The translations under genes and the position numbers were made by a program. Under the pieces are notes generated by a model that was given only the letters and a program-made list of their open reading frames with translations, did not search any database and was not told where the DNA came from. A stretch of DNA of 64,000 nucleotides. Origin: Gemmatimonadaceae bacterium. Its GTDB lineage: Bacteria; Gemmatimonadota; Gemmatimonadetes; Gemmatimonadales; Gemmatimonadaceae. This document shows, piece after piece, positions 33,916 to 43,561 of the stretch; position 1 is the stretch's first letter; each line of letters begins with the position of its first letter. Location of the stretch: NCBI GenBank assembly GCA_011525845.1, contig WYBP01000011.1:62001-126000 (forward strand), read 5' to 3'.

Positions 33916-35589
33916 TCAGGTCTTGGTGATGTCGATGTCCTTGGTCTCCCGCAGGAAGATCGCCCCGATGACGAGCGTCAGGACCGCGATCGCGACGGGA
34001 TACCAGAGCCCCGCATAGATGTCACCCTTGGCGGCGACGATGGCGAAGGCCGTGGTCGGCAGGAACCCGCCGAACCAGCCGTTGCCGATGTGGTACGGGA
34101 GCGACATCGACGTGTAGCGGATCTTCGACGGGAAGAGCTCCACCAGCATCGCCGCGATCGGCCCGTACACCATCGTGACGTACAGCACGAGCACGAAGAG
34201 CACCAGCACGACCATCGTCTTGTTGATGCGCGCGGGGTCCGCCTGCGCGGGGTAGCCCGCGACGGCGAGCGCCGCGTTGAGCTCGGACTCGAAGCTCGCG
34301 CGGCTCGCCTGGGCGTCGGGGGCCGCACCGTCGAACGAGCGGATGCGCGTCGCGCCGACCGTGATCTCCGCTCCCCCGCTCACCGGCGAGTCGGCGTTCG
34401 TGTACGGCACGCCGCGGGCCACGAGCGCGGACTTCGCCACGTCGCAGGGCGAGGTGAACTTGCTGGTGCCGACGGGATTGAACTGCACCGAGCAGCCGCT
34501 CACGTCGGCGATCACCACGACGGGCGCCGTCTCCTGCGCCTGCGCGAGGGCCGGGTTCGCGAAGAGCGTCAGCGCGCGGAAGAGGGGGAAGTACGTCGCC
34601 GCCGCGAGCGCGCACCCGGCGAGGATGATCGGTTTCCGGCCGATCCGGTCCGAGAGCGCGCCGAACACGATGAAGAAGGGGGTGCCGAGGAGGAGCGAGG
34701 CGGCCACCAGCAGGTTCGCCGTCTGCGAGTCCACCTTCAGCGTCTGCGTGAGGAAGAAGAGCGAGTAGAACTGCCCCGTGTACCAGACCACCGCCTGCCC
34801 CGCGGTGAGCCCGAAGAGCGCGAGCAGCACGATCTTCAGGTTCCCCCACTCGGCGAACGACTCGCGCAGCGGCGCCTTGGAGCGCTTCCCGTCGCGCTTC
34901 ATCGCCTGGAACACCGGGGACTCGTCGAGGGCCAGCCGGATCCAGACGGAGATGCCGAGGAGCACGGCCGAGAGGAGGAAGGGGATGCGCCACCCCCAGC
35001 TCTCGAACGCCTCGCTCCCCAGCAGGACGCGCACGCCGAGGATGATCAGGAGCGAGAGGAAGAGCCCCATCGTCGCCGTGGTCTGGATCCAGGCGGTGTA
35101 CTGCCCGCGCTTCCCGTGCGGCGCGTACTCGGCGACGTAGGTGGCGGCGCCGCCGTACTCGCCGCCGAGCGCGAGCCCCTGCAGGAGCCGCAGCACGATC
35201 AGGAGCACCGGCGCCACGATCCCGATCTGCGCATACGAGGGGAGCAGCCCGACGACGAAGGTCGACGCCCCCATGATCACGATGGTGACCAGGAAGGTGT
35301 GCTTGCGGCCGATGAGGTCGCCGAGGCGGCCGAACACCAGGGCGCCGAACGGGCGGACCGCGAACCCGGCGGCGAACGCCAGGAGCGCGAAGATGAACCC
35401 CGCCGTCGGGTTGACGCCCGAGAAGAACTGCCGGCTGATGATCGCCGCGAGCGAGCCGTAGAGGTAGAAGTCGTACCACTCGAACACCGTGCCGAGGGAC
35501 GACGCCAGGATCACCTTGCGGATCGCCTGGACGGTGGGCGGCGCGGAGGGGTAGACCGGTTCCGCTGGGGCACTGCTCGTGGAGGTCAT
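33916..35589 (-). CDS. MFS transporter, metabolite:H+ symporter (MHS) family
   Basis: 557 residues, 12 helices. The N-terminal SSLGTVFEWYDFYLYG is the MHS family signature; FGRLGDLIGRKHTF is the conserved inter-helix loop; FGALSDRIGRKPIIL is the second. Between helices ~9 and 10 is an insertion of about 110 residues containing SGCSVQF and SPCDVA cysteines, outside the membrane by hydropathy. MHS proteins import carboxylates, betaines or aromatic acids. No neighbouring catabolic gene fixes its substrate. It starts 28 bases after the DUF5916 gene's end. Confidence 0.88.
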   Translation of the reverse strand: MTSTSSAPAEPVYPSAPPTVQAIRKVILASSLGTVFEWYDFYLYGSLAAIISRQFFSGVNPTAGFIFALLAFAAGFAVRPFGALVFGRLGDLIGRKHTFLVTIVIMGASTFVVGLLPSYAQIGIVAPVLLIVLRLLQGLALGGEYGGAATYVAEYAPHGKRGQYTAWIQTTATMGLFLSLLIILGVRVLLGSEAFESWGWRIPFLLSAVLLGISVWIRLALDESPVFQAMKRDGKRSKAPLRESFAEWGNLKIVLLALFGLTAGQAVVWYTGQFYSLFFLTQTLKVDSQTANLLVAASLLLGTPFFIVFGALSDRIGRKPIILAGCALAAATYFPLFRALTLFANPALAQAQETAPVVVIADVSGCSVQFNPVGTSKFTSPCDVAKSALVARGVPYTNADSPVSGGAEITVGATRIRSFDGAAPDAQASRASFESELNAALAVAGYPAQADPARINKTMVVLVLFVLVLYVTMVYGPIAAMLVELFPSKIRYTSMSLPYHIGNGWFGGFLPTTAFAIVAAKGDIYAGLWYPVAIAVLTLVIGAIFLRETKDIDITKT

Positions 35590-35617
35590 GGCGGGGAATA
35601 TGGTGCGCGAGGGCCCG

Positions 35618-38167
35618 TCAGGGATTGAACCAGTACGAGAGCTTCACGAGGAGGGTGTTGTCGGGCCGCGCGTCGAAGAGGCTGCGCAGGTCGCGGCCAT
35701 AGTCGAAGCTCCCCGGATCACGCGGGTCGAACCGCCCCTGCTGCCAGACCAGGAAGAGAGCGGACCCCGGCCGGTACTCCCAGCGGAGCACGGCGTTCGA
35801 GTTGAACTGCTTGCTGTTGAAGCCGGCGGGCACCGCCCCGCCGCCATAGGGCGCGTAGCGGTCGTCGTGGCGCGCGGCCCCCGCGTCCACGAGCTCGCGC
35901 CAGTCCCCGTACACGCCGGTGGCGATGAAGGGTTGGGCGTAGAGCTGCACGCTCAGGGCGGGCGTGAGCGTGACGTTGGCCCGCGCCGTGACGGCGAGGA
36001 TGTTCTGGTCGAGCCGCGCGAAGGTGTAGTGCACCGTGTCGCTGAAGAGCACGCCGCGGTTCGCGACCCACTGCGCGTCGTCGACGCGGCGCGTGTAGCT
36101 CCCGCCCAGCTCCACGGAGGTGCGCGTGCCGATGCGCCCCTCGAGGCCGGCGCCGAGCGACCGCGACCAGGAGTTCCCCTCGTCCGCGGCGGTCACGGCG
36201 AACTCGAACTCCGGCTTGAGCGCCCGTCGCGCGTCGCCGTTGAGCGTGAGGGAGAGCCGCTGCGCCGGCGAGACGCGGACCGCCGGCCCGCCGCGCGCGC
36301 AGGAGACGCAGTGCGTCGCGCCGAGCTGGGAGACGTTCCAGGTGAAGGACGCCCCCCAGAAGTTCGCGAGCTCGGCCGCCGCGTGCGCCTGCGTGGTGAA
36401 GCCGGTCGGCAGGCCACCGGTGGTCCAGTGGTTCTCGGTGCTGAACACCGCGTTCGCGCGCCGGTACCAGCTGGTCGGGATCAGCGAGGAGTAGACGAGC
36501 TGGTTCCGGAGCATCATGTCGTTCACGAGCACCACGAAACCCAGGTCGTTGAGTTCGGTGCCCGGCTCGGCGTAGCGCGTGGTGGTCTCCCAGCGCACGC
36601 GGCCCGCGAAGCGCCGGATGCTCACCGAGCTGACCCCACCCGTCAGGCTGGTGCGCGTGGGGTCGTACGCCAGGTCGCTCCCCGGCCGCTGCAGGTAGTG
36701 CACGCTCGCGAGCTGCGTGCGCGCGATGGACGCCGCGCTCCCGCGCGCGGTGGACCGCCCGGTGTAGCCCGAGAACTCCCAGCGGTCGGCGAAGCGGTGG
36801 TACCCCTGGAGGAGCAGCGTGTAGGCGTCGCGGCGCAGCAGGGGCTCCGTGCCGGGGTCGAGGTCGCGGATCAGTCCCGTGACCATCGTGCCGAGCTGCG
36901 AGCGCCCGCCGCGGAAGTCCTGGACGAGCCGCCCCACCAGCGTGGTGGTCTGCGGCTCGATGGTCTGCCCCGAGACGCCCTCCTCCCGCGCGGAGGAGAC
37001 CGCGACGAGCCCGAACTGCGCGCCCCCCTCGAAGCGGCCGGTGAGCTTCGCCGCCGCCTGGATGGTCGTCGACGTCGGGTCGCGCGGATCGGAGCGGAGC
37101 TGCGGCGCGCGCCCCACGCGCCGCGTGTAGAAGATCCCCTCGCAGGGGCCGTTGCAGCGGAAGAGGTTCCCCCCTTCCTGGAAGAAGGGGCGGCGCTCGT
37201 CGAACCGCACCTCGAAGGCGCTGAGGTTGAGGACCGCGGGGTCGGCCTCGACCTGGCCGAAGTCCGGGTTCACGGTCGCATCCAGCGTGATGTTGCTGGT
37301 GAGCCCGAGCTTGAGGTCGACGCCCGCGCTCTGCTGCTGCGGATGGTCCCACCCGTTCGGCGGCGCGGGGACCGAGACGTTCTTGCTCACCACGTACGGC
37401 ATCACCTCCAGCCGCCGGTTCCGCCCGACCCCCTCGATACCGACGAGGTCCCCCAGCTGCGAGGCGAAGGTCTGCCGCGACGGGCGGTAGACGGGCCAGG
37501 CGTCGCGCTCACCGTAGCGCGCGATGTCGCGCCAGACGCCGAAGCCGAACACGAGCGACTCCCCGGGGTTGTAGCGCAGCTGGCTGAATGGGATCGCGTA
37601 CTCCGCGGTCCAGCCGAGTGAGTCGACCTGCGTGGCGACGTCCCAGACACCGTCCCAGGCGCCATCCTCCTGCACGTCGGAGAATATCGTCGCGTCGCGC
37701 TTCACGCCGGCCGGGTTCACCATGAACTGGAGCCCGTTGCGCCGGTCGTGGAAGCCGTCGATCACGACCTTGATCCACTCGGAGGGCGTGCGCACGTCGC
37801 GCCGGCTGAGGAGCGAGACGAGGGAGTCGGGACGCGGGTCGTAGGCGCGGACGAAGACGTAGAGCGTCCGGTCGTCGTAGGCGACCTGGAACGCCGTGCG
37901 GAATCGTGCGGGGACGGCCTCGCCCGGGGTGAACTGGCGGAAGTCGTCGGTCACCGGGGCGCTCGCCCAGACGGCGTCGTCCGCGCGGCCGTCGAGCTCG
38001 ATCGGCCCGGTGGTGCGCACGGCGCGCGCGGTGGGCGTGCCGGCGGCGGTCGCGATGGCGGGGGACGGGGCCGGCGCGCCCTGGGCGCCGGCGATCGCCG
38101 CGGTCGCGGCAGTGGCGAGCGCGCCGATGAGGAGCGCGCGTCGCTGGGCGGTTCGGAAGTCGGCCAC
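35618..38167 (-). CDS. DUF5916/CBM9-like outer-membrane protein
   Basis: 849 residues with a signal peptide (ALLIGALATAATAAIAGAQ). A carbohydrate-binding family 9-like domain (about 50-220) contains IELDGRADDAVWASAPVTDD and VFVRAYDP; the large C-terminal part matches DUF5916 (NPDFGQVEADPAVLNLSAFE, RFDERRPFFQEGGNLF) and continues as alternating strands ending in SYWFNP, a typical outer-membrane barrel end. Such proteins are common in Bacteroidota and Gemmatimonadota; role unknown, possibly an uptake or proteolysis-linked barrel. A single CxGxC-like pair (RCNGPCEGIF) is present. Confidence 0.85.
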   Translation of the reverse strand: MADFRTAQRRALLIGALATAATAAIAGAQGAPAPSPAIATAAGTPTARAVRTTGPIELDGRADDAVWASAPVTDDFRQFTPGEAVPARFRTAFQVAYDDRTLYVFVRAYDPRPDSLVSLLSRRDVRTPSEWIKVVIDGFHDRRNGLQFMVNPAGVKRDATIFSDVQEDGAWDGVWDVATQVDSLGWTAEYAIPFSQLRYNPGESLVFGFGVWRDIARYGERDAWPVYRPSRQTFASQLGDLVGIEGVGRNRRLEVMPYVVSKNVSVPAPPNGWDHPQQQSAGVDLKLGLTSNITLDATVNPDFGQVEADPAVLNLSAFEVRFDERRPFFQEGGNLFRCNGPCEGIFYTRRVGRAPQLRSDPRDPTSTTIQAAAKLTGRFEGGAQFGLVAVSSAREEGVSGQTIEPQTTTLVGRLVQDFRGGRSQLGTMVTGLIRDLDPGTEPLLRRDAYTLLLQGYHRFADRWEFSGYTGRSTARGSAASIARTQLASVHYLQRPGSDLAYDPTRTSLTGGVSSVSIRRFAGRVRWETTTRYAEPGTELNDLGFVVLVNDMMLRNQLVYSSLIPTSWYRRANAVFSTENHWTTGGLPTGFTTQAHAAAELANFWGASFTWNVSQLGATHCVSCARGGPAVRVSPAQRLSLTLNGDARRALKPEFEFAVTAADEGNSWSRSLGAGLEGRIGTRTSVELGGSYTRRVDDAQWVANRGVLFSDTVHYTFARLDQNILAVTARANVTLTPALSVQLYAQPFIATGVYGDWRELVDAGAARHDDRYAPYGGGAVPAGFNSKQFNSNAVLRWEYRPGSALFLVWQQGRFDPRDPGSFDYGRDLRSLFDARPDNTLLVKLSYWFNP

Positions 38168-38213
38168 GAAGTCCGTTACGTGTGGGAGGGTCGAACTGTT
38201 CGCGCCGGGCGGA

Positions 38214-39347
38214 TCACCAGCCGCGATGGATCGCCCAGCGGTCGACCACGGCGCGTCCGTCGTGCACCACGTACTCGCCGTGCTGCGCCGCCGTGAGGCA
38301 CGAGTGGTTGACGAGGATGCGCACCCGCGTGCCGACCGTCAGCGCGGCGAGCGCGGCGAGCTGCGTGTCGTCCGCGGCGCGCACCACCCCGTGCTCCTGC
38401 GAGAGCGCGGTGAGCGTGAGGCCGAGGTCGGTGCCGTCGAGGTCCACGAGCCGGCCATACCCCGCGTCGGGCACGAACTCCACCGGCCCGCGGTCCTTGC
38501 TCATCGCGATCGCCCCGGCGTCGAGCACCACCTGCCGGCGCGCGAGGTCGCGATGCACCACCGAGGCGAGCACCGAGAGCACGGTGTCGTCCGGGGTGCA
38601 GTTGCCGAGCGCGGCCTGCGTGAGGTCGAAGAAGACGTAGTTCCCCGCGCGCACCTCGTCGACGCCGCGCAGGTGGTCCACGTGCACCGCGGTGGGCGTC
38701 GAGCCCACGCTCACGGCCGGCACCTCGATGCCGGCGGCGCGCAGGCGCGCGGCCGCGGCGCACATCACGTCGCGCTCCTCGCGCGCCACCGCGCTGATCG
38801 CCGCCGCGCCGCGGGCATGGTAGGAGTGGCCGGCGTGCGTGAGGATCCCCGCGAAGCGCAGGCTCGACCGCTCGCCGATGCGCTGCGCGAGCTCCACCAG
38901 CGCGTGCCCCTTCGGGCCGACACCGCAGCGGTGATAGCCGCAGTCCACCTTGATGAACACCTCGAGCGTGACGCCCGCGCGCCGTGCGGCCTCGGCCAGC
39001 GGACCGGGCACGCCCGCGTCGTCCGTGATGAGGGCGAGCCGCACCCCCGACGCCACGAGCGCCACCACCGCGGCGAACTTCCCGGGTTCGATGGGGACGG
39101 CGTAGGTGATGTCGCGGAACCCGTGCGCGGCGAAGGCGCGCGCCTCCGCGAGCGTGGAGACCGTGATGCCGCCGCCATGGCCCGCCGTCTGGAGGCGCGC
39201 CACCTCGATGCACTTGTGCGTCTTGATGTGCGGCCGGAGCCGCGCGCCCAGGGTGCGCACGCGCTCGCCGATGCGCGCCGCGTTCCGCTCCGCCCGCGGG
39301 CGGTCGAGGAGCAGGCTCGGCGTGGGGAGCGCGCCGAGCTCAGTCAC
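38214..39347 (-). CDS. PLP-dependent D-serine dehydratase-like enzyme (DSD1/D-threonine aldolase family)
   Basis: 377 residues, fold type III. The PLP lysine lies in LRPHIKTHKC (about residue 42). The C-terminal VNHSCL gives the His-x-Cys zinc ligands seen in eukaryotic-type D-serine dehydratase, rather than the His-x-Asp of D-threonine aldolase. It overlaps the RidA gene by eight bases on the same strand; dehydration of D-serine gives an unstable enamine that RidA proteins hydrolyse. D-threonine is an alternative substrate. Confidence 0.8.
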   Translation of the reverse strand: MTELGALPTPSLLLDRPRAERNAARIGERVRTLGARLRPHIKTHKCIEVARLQTAGHGGGITVSTLAEARAFAAHGFRDITYAVPIEPGKFAAVVALVASGVRLALITDDAGVPGPLAEAARRAGVTLEVFIKVDCGYHRCGVGPKGHALVELAQRIGERSSLRFAGILTHAGHSYHARGAAAISAVAREERDVMCAAAARLRAAGIEVPAVSVGSTPTAVHVDHLRGVDEVRAGNYVFFDLTQAALGNCTPDDTVLSVLASVVHRDLARRQVVLDAGAIAMSKDRGPVEFVPDAGYGRLVDLDGTDLGLTLTALSQEHGVVRAADDTQLAALAALTVGTRVRILVNHSCLTAAQHGEYVVHDGRAVVDRWAIHRGW

Positions 39348-39729
39348 GGACGGCGGCGACGGCCTCGATCTCGACCAGGAAGCCGTGGTGCAGGTCCTTC
39401 GTCGGCACCACGGCGCGCGCCGGACGGTGCTCGCCGAGCATCCGCGCGTACACCGTGTTCACGGCGCCCCAGAGCGCGATGTCGGAGACGTAGACCGTCA
39501 TCTTCAGGACGTGGGCGAAGTCGCTCCCGGCCGCCTCGAGGATCGCCTGCACGTTCAGGAGCGTGCGCTCCGTCTGCTCCTCGATCGAGCCGAGCTTCCG
39601 ATCCCCGGTCGCGGGGTCGATCGCGAGCTGGCCGGCGACGTAGACCACGCCGTCGTGCACGACCGCCTGCGAGTAGTGACCGGCCGGTGTGGGCGCGCCC
39701 TTGGTCTGAATGCGGCGGATGGCGGGCAT
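39340..39729 (-). CDS. ridA: RidA family enamine/imine deaminase
   Basis: 129 residues, typical length. GHYSQAVVHDGVVYVAGQLA, TLLNVQAILEAAGSDFAHVLKM in part and the Arg of HRPARAVVP (substrate-carboxylate ligand) are conserved, as is the Glu of FLVEIEAVA. RidA removes reactive 2-aminoacrylate and related imines. It lies immediately 5' of the D-serine dehydratase-like gene in the same operon, which would produce such enamines, and three bases after the HNH gene. Confidence 0.9.
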   Translation of the reverse strand: MPAIRRIQTKGAPTPAGHYSQAVVHDGVVYVAGQLAIDPATGDRKLGSIEEQTERTLLNVQAILEAAGSDFAHVLKMTVYVSDIALWGAVNTVYARMLGEHRPARAVVPTKDLHHGFLVEIEAVAAVRD

Positions 39730-39732
39730 CGG

Positions 39733-40263
39733 TCAACCGTCGAGGTAGGGGGAGGCGCCGCCCTCGTCGCGGCCGAAGAGCTCGGACGAGCTCTTCCGGC
39801 GCGGCTTCCCCTTGGCGTTCCGCAGGGGAGGCAGGGGCGGGCGCTCGTGCTCGGGCAGGAGGTCCTTCACCATCTCCACCAGCTGGTGGCTGAGGTGCTG
39901 CCCGTACTTGTAGAGGGCGACCACGCGCTTGCGGCTGCCGAGCAGGAAGGCGAGCAGGGGCTTGTCGGCCTTGGTGGCGTTGCAGGTCTTGCAGCAGAGC
40001 ACGAGGTTGTCGCGCCGGTCGTAGGCGGTCTGCCCACGGCGCGGGGTGACGTGGTCCAGCGTGATCGTGCGGTCGGTCACGCGGCGCTCGCAGTACGCGC
40101 AGACCGGGCCGTGCCGGTCGAGCAGCCAGAGCCGCGTCTCGGTGTACGCGGCGCGGCCGGTGGGGACGGAGGTGAGCGAGGGGACGAGCCGTGGTGCCTT
40201 CGCGGACTTCTTCTTCTTGCGCCCGCCGCGTCGGCGGGGCGCGCGCCGTGGGGTCGACGCCAT
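39733..40263 (-). CDS. HNH endonuclease
   Basis: 176 residues. CAYC and CKTC form the zinc-binding pairs of an HNH domain, with [18 protein letters not shown] giving the catalytic His and Asn. A very basic N terminus ([14 protein letters not shown]) could bind DNA. It is the first gene of the minus-strand unit and divergent from the anthranilate cluster (128-base gap). Relatives are stand-alone HNH nucleases of unknown biological role; no adjacent methylase is present. Confidence 0.85.
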   Translation of the reverse strand: MASTPRRAPRRRGGRKKKKSAKAPRLVPSLTSVPTGRAAYTETRLWLLDRHGPVCAYCERRVTDRTITLDHVTPRRGQTAYDRRDNLVLCCKTCNATKADKPLLAFLLGSRKRVVALYKYGQHLSHQLVEMVKDLLPEHERPPLPPLRNAKGKPRRKSSSELFGRDEGGASPYLDG

Positions 40264-40330
40264 ACTTACGTGTGGTTCCCGGGGTGCAGTGGCATCCGCG
40301 CAAGATAGCGACCCACCCCGGCCGCCGCGC

Positions 40331-40366
40331 CATTTACTTGATATTTGAAATAAATGGTCGTACCCT
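40331..40366 (+). promoter_or_regulatory. Promoter with overlapping palindrome, probable MarR operator of the anthranilate cluster
   Basis: Bases 40331-40356 form an AT-rich 26-base imperfect palindrome (CATTTA ... TAAATG, 10 of 13 pairs matching). TTGATA (40338-40343) and TACCCT (40361-40366) are 17 bases apart, so the palindrome covers the -35 region. The downstream operon encodes a MarR repressor, and occluding the -35 is how MarR proteins usually act. This is the lowest-GC patch seen in the window. Confidence 0.6.
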
Positions 40367-40391
40367 GAGGCACCTCACTGGGAGCGTGGCC

Positions 40392-42755
40392 GTGCGCGTG
40401 CTGGTCGTGGGCGGGGGTCCGGGCGGTCTCTATGCGGCGCTGCTCCTCAAGCGGCGCCACCCGGAGGCGCAGGTCGTCCTGCACGAGCGGAACCGCGCCG
40501 AGGACACCTTCGGGTGGGGCGTCGTCCTCTCGGACCAGACCGTCGCCAACCTCCACGCGGCCGACCCCGCGAGCGCCGCCGCGATCGCCGGCGCGCTCCA
40601 CCACTGGGACGACATCGAGGTGCACTTCCGTGGCGCGACCGTGCGCTCCGGCGGGCACGGGTTCAGCGGGATCGGCCGCCAGCGGCTCCTCGGGATCCTG
40701 CAGGCGCGGTGCCGCGAGCTCGGCGTCGAGCTCCACTTCCAGACCGAGACGCCCGCCGCTCTCGAGGCGCTGGTGCGCGAGCGCGGCTTCGACCTTGTGA
40801 TCGCGGCCGACGGCGTGAACAGCAGGATCCGGGAGCGTCACGCCTCGACCTTCCGCCCGGACGCGGACGTGCGCCGCTGCCGCTACATCTGGCTCGGCAC
40901 GCCGCGACGGTTCGACGCCTTCACCTTCGCCTTCGCCGAGACGCCGCACGGATGGTTCCAGGCGCACGCGTACCAGTTCGACGAGGCGATGAGCACCTTC
41001 ATCGTCGAGACGCCCTGGGAGAACTGGGAGCGCGCGGGACTGGACCGGATGGACGACGCGGCGGGCCGCCGCTACTGCGAGGAGCTGTTCGCGTCCGTCC
41101 TCGAGGGCGCCCCGCTGCTGAGCAACGCGCCGCACCTCCCCGGACCCGCACAGTGGATCCGCTTCCCGCGCATCGTCTGCGAGCGCTGGGTGCACTGGCT
41201 CGACGGCGCGGGCGGCCGCGTGCCGCTGGTGCTGCTCGGTGACGCCGCGCACACGGCGCACTTCTCCATCGGCTCCGGGAGCAAGCTCGCGCTGGAGGAT
41301 GCGATCGCGCTCGACGCCACGCTCGCGGCACGACCCGCCGACGTGGCGGGTGCGCTCGCCGCCTACCAGGCGGAGCGGAGCGTGGAGGTGCTCAAGCTGC
41401 AGAACGCGGCGCGCAACTCCACCGAGTGGTTCGAGCACGTGGACCGCTATGCCAGGCTCGCACCGGAGCAGTTCGCCTACTCGCTCCTCACGCGCTCGCA
41501 GCGCATCTCGCACGAGAACCTGCGGGAGCGCGACGCGGCGTACGTGGCCGCCTTCGAGCGGTGGTTCGCGGAGCGCGCCGGCGCGCCGCCGACCGCGCGC
41601 CCCCCCCTCCTCACGCCCTTCACCGTGCGCGGCGTGACGCTCGCGAACCGGGTGGTGGTCTCGCCGATGGCGCAGTACTCCGCGCTGGAGGACGGGATGC
41701 CGACCGACTGGCACCTCGTGCACCTGGGCGCGCGGGCGGCCGGGGGCGCGGGGCTCGTGATGACCGAGATGACCTGCGTCGCACCCGACGCGCGGATCAC
41801 CCCCGCCTGCACCGGGCTCTGGAACGAGGCGCACCGCGACGCCTGGGCGCGCATCGTGCGCTTCGCCCACGAGCACACGGGAGCGAAGGTCGGGCTCCAG
41901 TTGGGGCACGCCGGCGCCAAGGGTGCCACGAAGAAGATGTGGGAAGGGGTGGACGAGCCCCTCCCCGAGGGGGAGTGGCCGCTGATCGCCGCCTCCGAGA
42001 CGCGCTACCTCGCGGACGTCTCGCAGGTGGCGCGCGCGATGACGCGGGCCGACATGGACCGCGTGCGGGACGAGTTCGTGCGCGCCACGCGACTCGGAGC
42101 CGCCGCCGGGTTCGACTGGCTCGAGCTCCACGCCGCGCACGGGTACCTGCTCTCGGGGTTCCTCTCCCCGCTCACGAACCGACGCACGGATGCCTACGGC
42201 GGGTCGCTCGAGGCGCGCGCCGCCTACCCGCTGGAGGTGTTCCGGGCGATGCGGGCCGCGTGGCCGGCGGAGAAGCCGATCTCCGTGCGCATCTCGGCGC
42301 ACGACTGGAGCGAGGGTGGGAACACCGGCGACGATGCGGTGGCGATCGCACGGCTCTTCCGCGAGGCCGGCGCCGACCTGATCGACGTCTCCGCCGGCCA
42401 GGTGGTGAAGGAGGAGCGGCCGGTGTACGGACGGATGTGGCAGACCCCGTTCGCGGACCGCGTGCGGCAGGAGGCGGGGATCGCCACCATCGCCGTCGGC
42501 GCGATCAGCGACGCGGACCAGGCCAACGGGATCGTCGCCTCCGGCCGCGCCGACCTGGTCGCGGTCGGCCGTCCGCACCTCGTGAACCCCGCCTGGCTGC
42601 TGGCCGAGAGCTCGCGACTCGGCTATCCCGACACCGAGGCGCTCTGGCCGGTGCAGTACCTCGCCGGGAAGCGACAGCTCGACCGGCTCGCGGAACGCGA
42701 GCGCGCCTTGCAGGCGGCCACCGCGCCGCGACCACCACGGGGAGAACTCGTCTGA
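40392..42755 (+). CDS. abmA: 2-aminobenzoyl-CoA monooxygenase/reductase (bifunctional)
   Basis: 787 residues from GTG 40392 (GGGAG at 40380-40384). Residues 1-400 are an FAD aromatic hydroxylase (GGGPGG at 7-12; [20 protein letters not shown] at the FAD pyrophosphate site). Residues ~405-770 are an old-yellow-enzyme/NADH:flavin oxidoreductase ([29 protein letters not shown]). This fusion is diagnostic of anthraniloyl-CoA monooxygenase (EC 1.14.13.40), which hydroxylates and reduces the ring to 2-amino-5-oxocyclohex-1-enecarbonyl-CoA; a related fusion is annotated as salicylyl-CoA 5-hydroxylase. The adjacent CoA ligase and RidA favour aminobenzoate. Confidence 0.85.
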   Translation: MRVLVVGGGPGGLYAALLLKRRHPEAQVVLHERNRAEDTFGWGVVLSDQTVANLHAADPASAAAIAGALHHWDDIEVHFRGATVRSGGHGFSGIGRQRLLGILQARCRELGVELHFQTETPAALEALVRERGFDLVIAADGVNSRIRERHASTFRPDADVRRCRYIWLGTPRRFDAFTFAFAETPHGWFQAHAYQFDEAMSTFIVETPWENWERAGLDRMDDAAGRRYCEELFASVLEGAPLLSNAPHLPGPAQWIRFPRIVCERWVHWLDGAGGRVPLVLLGDAAHTAHFSIGSGSKLALEDAIALDATLAARPADVAGALAAYQAERSVEVLKLQNAARNSTEWFEHVDRYARLAPEQFAYSLLTRSQRISHENLRERDAAYVAAFERWFAERAGAPPTARPPLLTPFTVRGVTLANRVVVSPMAQYSALEDGMPTDWHLVHLGARAAGGAGLVMTEMTCVAPDARITPACTGLWNEAHRDAWARIVRFAHEHTGAKVGLQLGHAGAKGATKKMWEGVDEPLPEGEWPLIAASETRYLADVSQVARAMTRADMDRVRDEFVRATRLGAAAGFDWLELHAAHGYLLSGFLSPLTNRRTDAYGGSLEARAAYPLEVFRAMRAAWPAEKPISVRISAHDWSEGGNTGDDAVAIARLFREAGADLIDVSAGQVVKEERPVYGRMWQTPFADRVRQEAGIATIAVGAISDADQANGIVASGRADLVAVGRPHLVNPAWLLAESSRLGYPDTEALWPVQYLAGKRQLDRLAERERALQAATAPRPPRGELV

Positions 42756-43561
42756 TGCGGCTCAAGGGAGAACACGCGCTGGTCACCGGCGCGAATCGCG
42801 GCATCGGCGCGGCCATCGCGCGCGCACTCGCCGCCGAGGGCGCGGATGTCTCGCTCCTCGTGCGGGACGCGGCGGGTGCCGAGCCCGTGGCGGCGGAGCT
42901 CCGCGCCACGGGAGTGCGCGCGGGGATCGTCACCGCGGACGTGACCGACCGTGCGGCCCTCCTCCGCGCCTGTGCCGCGGCGGCGGAGGCACGGGGGCCG
43001 GTGACGCTGCTCGTGAACAATGCCGGGACGGTGCAGACCGTCCCCTTCCTCAAGGTGGACGACGCCGAGTTCGCGCGGATGTACGCCGTGCACCTGATGG
43101 CGCCGGTGCACGCGGCGCAGGCGGTGCTCCCGGCGATGCTCGAGCGCGGCGGGGGCGCCATCGTGAACGTGGCGAGCATCGCCGGGCTCGTGGGCGCGCC
43201 CTACGTGGCGGCCTACGTCGCGGCGAAGCACGCGATGGTCGGGCTCACGCGGGCACTCGCGGTCGAGTTCCAGGCGAAGGGGATCCGCGTGAACGCCGTC
43301 TGCCCCGGCTACACCGACACGGCGCTGGTGAGCGACGCCATGACGCGCATCGTGAAGAAGACGGGACGATCCGAGGCCGAAGCGATGGCGCTGATCCTCG
43401 CCGACGCGGGGCAGACGCGGCTCGTGACGCCGGAGGAAGTGGCCGAGGCGGTCGTGCGGCTCTGCGACCCCACGTCCTCCGCGAACGGCACGGCGCTGCC
43501 CCTGCTCGGGGCGGAGGCCGGCGCGGGGCCGTCGGCGCGCGGGGGCAGGGAGCGTCCGTGA
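42755..43561 (+). CDS. SDR family dehydrogenase in the anthranilate cluster
   Basis: 268 residues from ATG 42755, overlapping the upstream stop as TGATG. TGANRGIG (11-18) binds NAD(P), NNAG is present, and the catalytic YVAAK (Tyr-x3-Lys) is intact. The position suggests it oxidises or reduces the hydroxyacyl/oxo intermediate after ring attack. Its stop overlaps the MarR start (GTGA). The C-terminal ~20 residues (Gly/Ala/Arg-rich) look like an uncommon tail. Confidence 0.85.
   Translation: MRLKGEHALVTGANRGIGAAIARALAAEGADVSLLVRDAAGAEPVAAELRATGVRAGIVTADVTDRAALLRACAAAAEARGPVTLLVNNAGTVQTVPFLKVDDAEFARMYAVHLMAPVHAAQAVLPAMLERGGGAIVNVASIAGLVGAPYVAAYVAAKHAMVGLTRALAVEFQAKGIRVNAVCPGYTDTALVSDAMTRIVKKTGRSEAEAMALILADAGQTRLVTPEEVAEAVVRLCDPTSSANGTALPLLGAEAGAGPSARGGRERP

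Noticed and set aside
40266-42578. 770-codon minus-strand frame opposite the monooxygenase/reductase
   Set aside because: Antisense shadow; no motifs, and the plus strand encodes a clear bifunctional enzyme.
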